Shown: one piece after another, positions 25,680 to 32,899 of the stretch
Position numbering within the stretch: the stretch's first letter is position 1
Layout: the number at the start of each line of letters is the position of its first letter
NCBI GenBank assembly: GCA_050014015.1
Contig: JBEKEC010000019.1
Coordinates: 12,671 to 76,670 of the forward strand
DNA length: 64,000 bases
Origin: PALSA-1353 sp050014015
Lineage (GTDB): Bacteria; Planctomycetota; Phycisphaerae; Tepidisphaerales; Tepidisphaeraceae
Direction of reading: 5' to 3'
Made by a program: the position numbers and the translations under genes
The notes under the pieces: generated by a model
What the model saw: only the letters and a program-made list of their open reading frames with translations
Told to the model about the DNA's origin: nothing
Databases searched by the model: none

Positions 25680-26323
25680 TGGCGTCTCGCTTCCGATCCC
25701 TCGGTCAATCCGCGTATCACGGCGTCGATCATCAATTGAATTCGCCGCTCGAATGGCCGCCATTCAAGCCACGGATCGTTGGCCTTGGTGATGTGCAATG
25801 AAACGATGCCATGCACCATGGCCCACAGCACCTGCGAAATCATGTCCGCATCCGTCAACCCGATCCGAAACCGCCCGGCCGCGATGGCTTCCGTCACCGT
25901 TTGCTTGAGAAAGGCATATCCATCCTCATCCGGATTTCCCTTCTTGCACAGTTCCTCTGCGTTGAGCCGTTTGCCGTGGAAGGGCGTCATAAACATCAGG
26001 CGATAGTGGTTTGGATGTTCAATGCCGAAGCGGCCATAGGCCAGACCGATCTGTTCGATCCGCTTGATCGGATCGGCGACGTTGGCGATCTCGACGAAGG
26101 TTCGCGCCAATGCCCCGAAATCCTCCGTGCAAATCTCGTGAAGCAACGTGTCCTTGTCCGCGAAGTATTGGTAAATTATCGTTGGAGAATACTCGACCGC
26201 ATCGGCAATCTTTCGCATGGAGACCGCTTCGACTCCCTCCGCTGCGAAGAGGTCCCTGGCCGCGTCCAGTATCTTGGCACGAACCTCATCCCGCTCACGC
26301 TGTCGCCGTTCCTTTAATCCCAT
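25676..26323 (-). CDS. TetR-family repressor of the exporter operon
   Basis: A helix-turn-helix occupies residues about 15-60 (ILDAARDLFAAEGVEAVSMRKIADAVEYSPTIIYQYF with the usual YF-x-DK-x-x-L ending). The remaining 150 residues are an all-helical ligand-binding domain of the TetR_C_33 or WHG type (HPNHYRLMFM). As first gene of the exporter operon, with a palindromic operator overlapping its start region at 26325-26349, it most likely autoregulates and is released by an exported compound. Confidence 0.93.
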   Translation of the reverse strand: MGLKERRQRERDEVRAKILDAARDLFAAEGVEAVSMRKIADAVEYSPTIIYQYFADKDTLLHEICTEDFGALARTFVEIANVADPIKRIEQIGLAYGRFGIEHPNHYRLMFMTPFHGKRLNAEELCKKGNPDEDGYAFLKQTVTEAIAAGRFRIGLTDADMISQVLWAMVHGIVSLHITKANDPWLEWRPFERRIQLMIDAVIRGLTEGSEARRQ

Positions 26324-26324
26324 A

Positions 26325-26349
26325 ACGACGTTATAATAAATAACGGCGT
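26325..26349. promoter_or_regulatory. Candidate TetR operator
   Basis: An inverted repeat, ACGACGTTAT then AATAA then ATAACGGCGT (nine of ten bases paired), lies one base upstream of the TetR start codon. The position would block both transcription and translation of the operon when occupied. Confidence 0.75.
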
Positions 26350-26401
26350 AATCTTTGTCAACTGTGTTTTTGATAAATTGCCGATGAGCGTATGGTTACG
26401 G

Positions 26402-27049
26402 CTACGTTTTTCGGTAACGATCCGCGATCGCTCGCAGGCCGCCCAGCGAAAACCGCGTCACATGGTCGGCCAGCTCTTCAACGTGTTGGTCCAGGTCGGC
26501 GTAAATCGGGCTAAGCCCCTTTAACACCGGCCTGGCAAAGTGGTAATGCATCATCTGTCCCACCACGCTGACGGAACATTTGGCGATGACGCGCGGCGGA
26601 AGCTCGCCGACGATTTCGCGGATGATTGCCTGAAGCATCGCCTCCCTCGGTCGAATTTGATCCTCGACGAACGATTGGAACACGCCGGTCGGCTCGCTCA
26701 TCTCCCGGGCCATCAGCCGCCCGCTCCATGACGGCCGGCCGGGACCGAGCAGACTTTTCAGGAATTGCCGGATAAATCCGCGGAGCCGATCCTCGGCGGA
26801 CCCGCCGGCGCCGGTGTCGGGAGGTCCGGACCCCTCATCGGCTTGCAGTCTCAAATATGCGAACACCGCTGCGTAGAGCCTTTGTTTATCGCCAAAGTGG
26901 TAATTCACCGCCGCGATGTTGGCCTGCGCCTTTCGGCAAATCTCGCGAATGGTGGCATCGGCGAACCCCTTCAGTGCGAAGACCTCTCCCGCCGCGTCCA
27001 ATAATCGCCCGCGTGTTTCGACGGAATGGTCGTGTGCCGCCTCAGACAT
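26402..27049 (-). CDS. TetR-family regulator, CerR-type C-terminus
   Basis: The 215-residue regulator has a TetR helix-turn-helix at residues about 15-60 (RGRLLDAAGEVFALKGFADATIREICRKAQANIAAVNYHFGDK). Its C-terminal domain has the DUF1956/CerR pattern (RPSWSGRLMAREMSEPT, then VVGQMMHYHFARPVL). Members commonly control drug exporters. It is transcribed towards the first TetR gene with an 78-base gap, so read-through into the exporter operon is possible. Its own operator lies at 27067-27084. Confidence 0.93.
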   Translation of the reverse strand: MSEAAHDHSVETRGRLLDAAGEVFALKGFADATIREICRKAQANIAAVNYHFGDKQRLYAAVFAYLRLQADEGSGPPDTGAGGSAEDRLRGFIRQFLKSLLGPGRPSWSGRLMAREMSEPTGVFQSFVEDQIRPREAMLQAIIREIVGELPPRVIAKCSVSVVGQMMHYHFARPVLKGLSPIYADLDQHVEELADHVTRFSLGGLRAIADRYRKT

Positions 27050-27066
27050 TTGCTTAAATCTATTAT

Positions 27067-27084
27067 TTCAAACATTAGTTTGAA
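27067..27084. promoter_or_regulatory. Candidate operator of the CerR-type regulator
   Basis: A perfect palindrome, TTCAAAC-ATTA-GTTTGAA, lies 17 bases upstream of the regulator's ATG at 27049. Its length and position suit a TetR dimer and are consistent with autoregulation. Confidence 0.78.
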
Positions 27085-27128
27085 TTCAAGCGCGAAGATG
27101 AAAAAATGCAAAACACCGCACGGTCAAA

Positions 27129-27149
27129 CCCGCGGGGCTATCCCGCGGG
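27129..27149. repeat. GC-rich hairpin downstream of sugar operon
   Basis: Two CCCGCGGG blocks separated by five bases form a stem 22 bases beyond the 3' end of the sugar operon. No T-tract follows on the minus strand, so intrinsic termination is doubtful. Confidence 0.5.
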
Positions 27150-27170
27150 CCCTCGAACGCTAAAAGTGCA

Positions 27171-28052
27171 TTATGTTGCCCCGATGAGCGTCCCCAAACC
27201 CTGCCGAAGCGTATATCCCGGCACGAAGCCGATCGACCGAAGCTTGCCGACATCGGCCGTCAAAACCTCGGGATTGTCCGGCGTGGCCGGGGAATCCTGA
27301 ATCTCCAGCAGCGATTCGGCTCCCGCCAGTTCGGCGAGAATTTTGGCGACATCGCCCAGCTTGGTCGGTTCCCCGGACGCGACGTTGATGACGCCCTGAA
27401 CGGGGCTGTGGAGGATGGCGGCAAATGCCCGGCCGACGTCCTGGACGTGCAGGAAATCGCGAACGTGCGAGCCGTTCCGCACGATCGCCGGCCGCTTGCT
27501 CAGCAGCGGATTCAGGACCGACGGAATAAACCGCCGGGCGTCCTCGCCGGGACCGTACAGAAAGAATATCCGTGCCCATGCGACGCTCACCTGCGGCAGG
27601 CGCGCGATCGCTTCGATGTTCTGCCGCAGGTTGTTCTTGCAAATCCCGTAGAGCGTCGCGGGATTGCTGGGTGTCGAATCCTCGCGCAAGTGGGAATGCG
27701 TCCAGTCATACTCCGCGCAGGTGCCGGCGAATACCGCCCGCTCGCCGCCGTGGGCCGTGAACGATCGGAACAGCTTCTCCGATGCCGTAAGCCAATCCAG
27801 ATTCAACGGTGAATTCCAGAATTTCCGGTGCTCGGCGTACCAGGCCAGATGCACCAGATGCGTCGGCTTGATGCGCGAGATCAGCTCGTCCACCCTGGGT
27901 TCGTCGAGCAGATCGACCCGATGCGAAACTGCGTCCGAGGATGGCGAACCAGCCAGGTCGGCGGCGTGAACTTCGTCGCCACGCCCCAGCAGTTCGGAAA
28001 CGACCTGACGGCCGATGAAGCCGCCGGCGCCGGTGACCAATACGCGGTTCAT
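27171..28052 (-). CDS. NAD-dependent sugar epimerase/reductase (extended SDR)
   Basis: The 293-residue protein starts with the nucleotide-binding motif TGAGGFIGRQVVSELL. The catalytic pair is YGICK at about residues 137-141, and FLHVQDVGRAFAAILHSP plus GVINVASGEPTKLGDVAKIL follow as in sugar-nucleotide dehydratases and reductases. It is the last gene of a CDP-sugar operon, so it is probably the 4-ketoreductase that completes the unusual sugar. It begins 15 bases after the 3,5-epimerase-like gene. The exact substrate is inferred from the operon. Confidence 0.88.
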   Translation of the reverse strand: MNRVLVTGAGGFIGRQVVSELLGRGDEVHAADLAGSPSSDAVSHRVDLLDEPRVDELISRIKPTHLVHLAWYAEHRKFWNSPLNLDWLTASEKLFRSFTAHGGERAVFAGTCAEYDWTHSHLREDSTPSNPATLYGICKNNLRQNIEAIARLPQVSVAWARIFFLYGPGEDARRFIPSVLNPLLSKRPAIVRNGSHVRDFLHVQDVGRAFAAILHSPVQGVINVASGEPTKLGDVAKILAELAGAESLLEIQDSPATPDNPEVLTADVGKLRSIGFVPGYTLRQGLGTLIGAT

Positions 28053-28067
28053 TTTCGCCTCTTTTGC

Positions 28068-28598
28068 TCAGCCCCCGTAATCCGGATACGCCCCGTCACG
28101 CTCGGAAATGACGCGAACCTCCAGCGGCCAACGGATCGCGAATGCCGGATCGTTGTATCGAACGCCCCTGGCGGCTTCGGCGGCGTACCACTGAAACATG
28201 TCGTAAAGCACTTCCGTGCCATCCGCCAGCGTCTGGAATCCGTGCGCGAATCCGGCGGGAATATACAAGGCGCGATGATTCTCCGCCGACAATTCCGCGG
28301 CAAACCATTGCCGATGGGTGGGCGAATCGCGCCGAAGATCGATGATCACGTCGTAAATCGCGCCCGCCGTGCAGCGAACCAGCTTGGGCTGGGCCATCGG
28401 CTCGATCTGGAAGTGCATGCCGCGCAGCGTCCCCGCTTTATGGTTGAACGAGACGTTGGACTGCACGATCTGCGTGCCAAGCCCCAGCTTCTCGAACTTC
28501 GAACGGTCGAACGAATAGCAGAAGAAGCCCCTATCGTCGCGGAACAGTTGCGAGTCGATGACGAACGCTCCGGATAATGGCGCCGGCTGAAGGTTCAT
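28068..28598 (-). CDS. rfbC: dTDP-4-dehydrorhamnose 3,5-epimerase-like protein
   Basis: This 176-residue cupin enzyme has the family sequence DDRGFFCYSFDRSKFEKLGL, then QSNVSFNHKAGTLRGMHFQ with the catalytic histidine, LVRCTAGAIYDVIIDLRRDSPT and YIPAGFAHGFQTL. In an operon built on CDP-glucose rather than dTDP-glucose, it probably epimerises C3 and/or C5 of a methylated 4-keto-6-deoxyhexose. The start lies seven bases beyond the methyltransferase stop. Confidence 0.92.
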   Translation of the reverse strand: MNLQPAPLSGAFVIDSQLFRDDRGFFCYSFDRSKFEKLGLGTQIVQSNVSFNHKAGTLRGMHFQIEPMAQPKLVRCTAGAIYDVIIDLRRDSPTHRQWFAAELSAENHRALYIPAGFAHGFQTLADGTEVLYDMFQWYAAEAARGVRYNDPAFAIRWPLEVRVISERDGAYPDYGG

Positions 28599-28605
28599 GT
28601 TCTCC

Positions 28606-29838
28606 TCAGATCACCTCGGTCGCGGGAATGGCGACGACGAATTTTCCGCCCCATTGCCGGATGTGGCGCATCTGCTCCATGATCTCCTCCTTGAGGTTCC
28701 AGGGCAAAATCAGCAGATAGTCCGGCTTGGTCTGGGCCACCTTCTCCGGCGGGTGGATTGGAAGGTGGGTGCCGGGCAGGAATCGGCCCTGCTTGTGGGG
28801 CGAGCGATCCACGACGTAATCGATGAAATCCGCGCGCACCCCGCAATAGTTGAGCAGCGTGTTGCCCTTGGCGGCCGCCCCGTAGGCGGCGATGGTTTTA
28901 CCGGCCGATTTCGCCTCCACCAGAAATCGCAAGAACGCCCGCTTGGTCTTTTTGATCCGCTCGTCAAAATGGCGGTAGGTGGCCAGATCCGCCAGGCCGG
29001 CCTTCCGCTCGGCATCTAGCATCGTCTCGACGCGGCTTTCGATTTCGACGGAGAACTCGACGTGCGAAGCGAATATGCGAATCGATCCGCCATGGGTCGG
29101 CAGTTCCTCGACGTCGAAGATTTTAAGTCCGTGGGCCGCGAAGAGCCGCCGGACAAAATCGAAACTCAGATATGAAAAATGCTCGTGGTAGATCGTGTCG
29201 AATTGGTTTAAGCCGATCAGGCGAAGCAGATGGGGAAATTCCATGGTGATGATTCCGCCGGGTGAAAGCAGGATTTTCATGCCGGCGACAAAATCGTTGA
29301 TGTCCGGAACGTGCGCCAGGACGTTGTTGCCCAAAAGCAAATCGGGCCGAATCTTCTCTTTGACCAGTTTGGCCGCACAGGATTTTCCGAAGAACTCCAC
29401 GCGGGTGGGAATCCCATGCTCCTCGACGGCGATCCTGGCGACATTGGCCGCCGGCTCGACGCCGAGGACGCCGATTCCCCGCCGCTTGAAGTATTGCAGC
29501 AGATATCCATCGTTGCTGGCGATTTCGATGACCCGGGATTGCGCTCCGAATCCGAACCGCCGGCACGTCATCTCGACGTATACCTCGGCATGACGCAGCC
29601 AGCTTTCGGAATAACTCGAGAAATACGCGTAATCGCCGAATATCTGCTGTGGCGTTTCAAATTCCTCGAGCTGGACCAGCAGGCATTTTTCGCAAACCCA
29701 GGCATGAAGCGGATAGAACGGCTCCATCGCATGGAGTTGATCGGCGGTGAGATACGAATTGCTCGGCGGGGACATCCCCAGATCGGCGAACGTCACCGAC
29801 AATTTCGATCCGCAGAATCGGCAGCAACCGGATGGCAT
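28606..29838 (-). CDS. SAM-dependent sugar C-methyltransferase
   Basis: The 410-residue enzyme has the three-part layout of NovU/TylCIII-type C-methyltransferases. An N-terminal zinc site (CRFCGS at residues 6-11 with CEKC near 50) precedes a SAM-binding core (VIEIASNDGYLLQYFKRRGIGVLGVEPAANV, then LLLGNNVLAHVPDINDFV) and a C-terminal domain with GAAAKGNTLLNYCG. The EFPHLLRLIGLNQFDTIYHEHFSYLS stretch is diagnostic. It should methylate a carbon (normally C3) of the 4-keto sugar made by the dehydratase encoded ten bases upstream, giving a branched-chain deoxysugar. Confidence 0.93.
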   Translation of the reverse strand: MPSGCCRFCGSKLSVTFADLGMSPPSNSYLTADQLHAMEPFYPLHAWVCEKCLLVQLEEFETPQQIFGDYAYFSSYSESWLRHAEVYVEMTCRRFGFGAQSRVIEIASNDGYLLQYFKRRGIGVLGVEPAANVARIAVEEHGIPTRVEFFGKSCAAKLVKEKIRPDLLLGNNVLAHVPDINDFVAGMKILLSPGGIITMEFPHLLRLIGLNQFDTIYHEHFSYLSFDFVRRLFAAHGLKIFDVEELPTHGGSIRIFASHVEFSVEIESRVETMLDAERKAGLADLATYRHFDERIKKTKRAFLRFLVEAKSAGKTIAAYGAAAKGNTLLNYCGVRADFIDYVVDRSPHKQGRFLPGTHLPIHPPEKVAQTKPDYLLILPWNLKEEIMEQMRHIRQWGGKFVVAIPATEVI

Positions 29839-29847
29839 ATCAATCGG

Positions 29848-30912
29848 TCAACGATCCGGGAGTTGGAGAAACTCGTCGATCTGGTCCTGGGAAATCCGCC
29901 GGACGTTCTCGCCCCGATGCCAGGCTTTGTACCATTGGGCGGTCCATTTCAACGCGGTGGGCAGATCGGTGTGCGGCCGCCACAGAAGTCGCTCCATGGC
30001 CTTGCCGGCATCGAGTTTCAGATACGCGGCTTCGTGGGGCTGCCGGCTGGGTGACGGCTCCCACGCCGCGCCGTCAGACCAATGCCCGGCCATCTGGTCG
30101 GCAATCCAGCGCACCGGCCGCGCCTCTTCGTTCATCGGGCCGAAGTTCCACGCCTCGGCAAAGGCGCGGCCCTCCTCCATCAGGTGTTCCATCAGATTCA
30201 GATACCCGCACAGGGGATCGAGCACGAATTGCCATGGCCGAACCGCATCGGGGTTGCGAATCACCGCTCGCTTCCCGGCCGCGAACGCCGTCAGCAAATC
30301 GGGGATCAATCGATCCCTGGACCAATCCCCTCCGCCGATGACGTTGCCCGCCCGCGCCGACGCGATCGCCGTCGTCGTCCCGTCGAAAAACGATCGCCGA
30401 TACGCGCTGGTCGCCAACTCGGCACACGCTTTCGAACTGGAATATGGATCGTGCCCGCCCAGCGCGTCGGTTTCCAGATAGCCGCGCGCCGCTTCACGAT
30501 TCTCGTAGCATTTGTCGGTTGTCACGACCACCACCGCGCGCACGCCCTCGCCGGCCTGTCGAACCGCCTCCAGAAGGTTCACCGTGCCCAACAGGTTGGT
30601 CCCATAGGTTCCGACCGGATCGAGATAGCTTTGACGCACCAGCGACTGCGCGGCCAGGTGAATGACCATCTCCGCGCCCGATTGGCGAAGCGCTTCGGTC
30701 AACTTCGGCAAATCGCGCACGTCGGCGTTCTGCGTCTCGGCCAATTCATACGCGCTTGCCAGGTTGAAGAGGCTTGGATCGGTCGGCGGAGGCAGCGAAT
30801 ACCCGCGGACTTTGGCGCCGAGCCGGTCCAGGAGCAGGCAGAGCCACGCGCCTTTGAATCCCGTGTGCCCGGTGATGAAAACGGTTCGGCCTCGCCACCA
30901 TGAAGGCGTCAT
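29848..30912 (-). CDS. rfbG: CDP-glucose 4,6-dehydratase
   Basis: The 354-residue SDR enzyme carries FITGHTGFKGAWLCLLLDRLGAKVRGYSLPPPT, which is diagnostic for RfbG, then VVVVTTDKCYENRE, DPYSSSKACAEL (the Tyr-x-x-x-Lys pair), and SARAGNVIGGGDWSRDRLIPD. It converts CDP-glucose to CDP-4-keto-6-deoxyglucose. The ATG at 30912 overlaps the TGA of rfbF (ATGA at 30909-30912); the frame extends further upstream only as shadow of rfbF. Confidence 0.95.
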   Translation of the reverse strand: MTPSWWRGRTVFITGHTGFKGAWLCLLLDRLGAKVRGYSLPPPTDPSLFNLASAYELAETQNADVRDLPKLTEALRQSGAEMVIHLAAQSLVRQSYLDPVGTYGTNLLGTVNLLEAVRQAGEGVRAVVVVTTDKCYENREAARGYLETDALGGHDPYSSSKACAELATSAYRRSFFDGTTTAIASARAGNVIGGGDWSRDRLIPDLLTAFAAGKRAVIRNPDAVRPWQFVLDPLCGYLNLMEHLMEEGRAFAEAWNFGPMNEEARPVRWIADQMAGHWSDGAAWEPSPSRQPHEAAYLKLDAGKAMERLLWRPHTDLPTALKWTAQWYKAWHRGENVRRISQDQIDEFLQLPDR

Positions 30913-31682
30913 TTCCAGACCCTCCAGGGCGCCTTTCCGTGGAGCCACAAATCTTCCAGATAATTCCTGTCGCGAAGCGTGTCCATCGGATGCCAGAAAT
31001 CGGCGTGCTGATAGGCCACAAGCTCGCCCTGGCGCGCCAGGCGCTGCAGCGGCTCGCGCTCCCAAACGGTGCTCGGGCCTTCCACGAAGTCGATGACCTT
31101 GGGCGACAGGACAAAGAATCCGCCGTTGATCCATGCCCCGTCGCCGTGCGGCTTTTCGATGAATCGGGTAACGACATCGCCGGTCAGCTCGACGCTGCCA
31201 AATCGGCCTGGCGGCTGAACCGCGGTCAGCGTCGCCAGCTTGCCGTGTTTTTCATGGAATGCCACGAGCTTTTTGATGTCCACGTTGCCCACCCCGTCGC
31301 CGTAGGTGAAACAGAACGAAGGCTCGTCATTGACGAACTCGCGCACGTGCTTCAGCCGGCCGCCCGTCTGCGTCTGCTCGCCCGTGTCCACGAGCGTCAC
31401 CCGCCAGGGCTCGGCGTGCCGATGGTGGACCTCCATCATGTTGTTGGCTATGTCGAACGTCACATCGGACGTGTGCAGAAAATAATTCGCGAAGTATTCC
31501 TTGATCACGTAGCCCTTGTACCCCAGACAGATCACGAAATCGTTGACCCCGTGGGCGCTGTACAGCTTCATGATGTGCCAGAGGATCGGCTTGCCGCCGA
31601 TGTCCACCATGGGCTTGGGTTTTACCGCGGTTTCCTCGGAAATCCGCGTCCCCACGCCTCCGGCTAGAATCACCGCTTTCAT
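30909..31682 (-). CDS. rfbF: Glucose-1-phosphate cytidylyltransferase
   Basis: The nucleotidyltransferase begins MKAVILAGGVGTRISEETAVKPKPMVDIGGKPILWHIM, the classical signature, and contains FCFTYGDGVGNVD and WINGGFFVLSPKV. The GGVGTR with Ser/Glu and the dimerisation segment around HHRHAEPWRVTLVDTG are those of RfbF rather than dTDP-glucose enzymes. It makes CDP-glucose and starts the five-gene operon. An ATG four codons upstream (31694) is an alternative. The divergent glycosyltransferase starts at 31735, so the promoters share about 50 bases. Confidence 0.96.
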   Translation of the reverse strand: MKAVILAGGVGTRISEETAVKPKPMVDIGGKPILWHIMKLYSAHGVNDFVICLGYKGYVIKEYFANYFLHTSDVTFDIANNMMEVHHRHAEPWRVTLVDTGEQTQTGGRLKHVREFVNDEPSFCFTYGDGVGNVDIKKLVAFHEKHGKLATLTAVQPPGRFGSVELTGDVVTRFIEKPHGDGAWINGGFFVLSPKVIDFVEGPSTVWEREPLQRLARQGELVAYQHADFWHPMDTLRDRNYLEDLWLHGKAPWRVWK

Positions 31683-31734
31683 TTGCGTTCTCATACCACA
31701 ATTAATCGCCGAAGGCGATAATATACGGCCGCGC

Positions 31735-32694
31735 GTGAGTCAGGCATTCGACCTTTCCATTCTCATCGTCAACTTCAACGGCGGGGACATGCTGCGCAAT
31801 CTGCTGGCGTCGATCGAATCGACGCGCGGCGATCTGGCCGTCCAAACCATCGTCGTGGATAACGCCTCGCCCGATGCGTCGGCGAACGTCGTCGAAACAT
31901 TCCCCGGCTCGATCCTCCTGCGAAATACCGAAAATGTCGGGTTCGCCCGGGGAAATAACCAGGCCGCCAGATCGGCCGCGGGGCCCCTTTTCCTTCTGCT
32001 CAACAATGACACGATCGTCCGCCCCAACGCCATGCAAACCCTGCGGCGGTTCATGATTGAGCATCCCGATTCCGTCGCCGCCGGGCCGAAACTCATCGGC
32101 GCGGACGGCAAACCTCAGCGATCCGGCCGCAACCTGCCCACCGTCCCGGCCCTGCTCAATTCCATCCTGTTCCTCAAATGGACCGGCTTATTCCGCTCCG
32201 CCTATCGCCAATACCGCCGCGAAGGTTTCGACCCCCAAGTACCCGGCCCCGTCGGCCAACTCGCCGCCGCCGCCCTCATGATCCGGCGCGAACCCTTCGA
32301 AAAATCCGGCGGGTTCGACGAGGGATTTCCTTTCGGAGTCGAGGACGTGGACCTCTGCCGCCGCCTCAGCCAATTTGGAAACATCCAATACGTCCCCGAA
32401 GCCGAGATCGAACATCTCGGCCGGGTCAGCTCCCGCGCCAACCGCGGATTCGTCTATCGCAACTACGAATGCGGCTGGGCAAGATATCTACGCAAACATC
32501 ACGGCCGATCGGCCGCCAGGTTGTACAAGACTCTGGTGACCATCGACCTGCCGCTGCGCGTGCTGGTTCCGGCGATCCAATACGCGATCCATCGGCTGCT
32601 CTCTCGCCGCGAAAAATCCCAGCGTTCCCTGGATCGGGTGAAAGCCACGTTCTCCTTCGCGTTGACCGGCCTGCCCGCTTTCTGGAAAAGTTAG
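31735..32694 (+). CDS. Family 2 glycosyltransferase (rhamnosyltransferase-like)
   Basis: The 319-residue GT-A enzyme has an N-terminal DLSILIVNFNGGDMLRNLL, VVDNASPDASANVV, NVGFARGNNQA, and the metal-binding LLNNDT. The acceptor-side motif FDEGFPFGVEDVDLCRRL (ED dyad) and a C-terminal amphipathic region are present. The GTG at 31735 gives the natural start; the frame is open 73 codons further but only opposite rfbF. It is divergent from the CDP-sugar operon and a likely user of its product in surface glycan assembly. Confidence 0.9.
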   Translation: MSQAFDLSILIVNFNGGDMLRNLLASIESTRGDLAVQTIVVDNASPDASANVVETFPGSILLRNTENVGFARGNNQAARSAAGPLFLLLNNDTIVRPNAMQTLRRFMIEHPDSVAAGPKLIGADGKPQRSGRNLPTVPALLNSILFLKWTGLFRSAYRQYRREGFDPQVPGPVGQLAAAALMIRREPFEKSGGFDEGFPFGVEDVDLCRRLSQFGNIQYVPEAEIEHLGRVSSRANRGFVYRNYECGWARYLRKHHGRSAARLYKTLVTIDLPLRVLVPAIQYAIHRLLSRREKSQRSLDRVKATFSFALTGLPAFWKS

Positions 32695-32696
32695 AG

Positions 32697-32815
32697 GGAA
32701 GTTGCAAGTTATTAGTGCAAGTTGTTAGTTAAAGCCCAACTTGCACTTGTCACTTGCCACTTGCACTTCCCCCTTGCACTTGCAACTTGCACTTCCCCCT
32801 TCCGCTTTTGAACTT
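32697..32815 (+). repeat. ACTTGCA-rich repeat patch
   Basis: A stretch built from repeated ACTTGCA, CTTGCACTT and CACTTGCCACTTGC units, with inverted copies (TGCAAGT) at the left. It fills the gap after the glycosyltransferase gene. Left and right parts can pair as an imperfect hairpin. No gene is seen in 32695-32899. Confidence 0.7.
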
Positions 32816-32899
32816 ATTTCCAGCGTCGGATAGACTGTGAGCGATACGTAGACCACGTCTTTTTTCGCCGATATGCGATGGTCATTCTCGCAGCACGAA

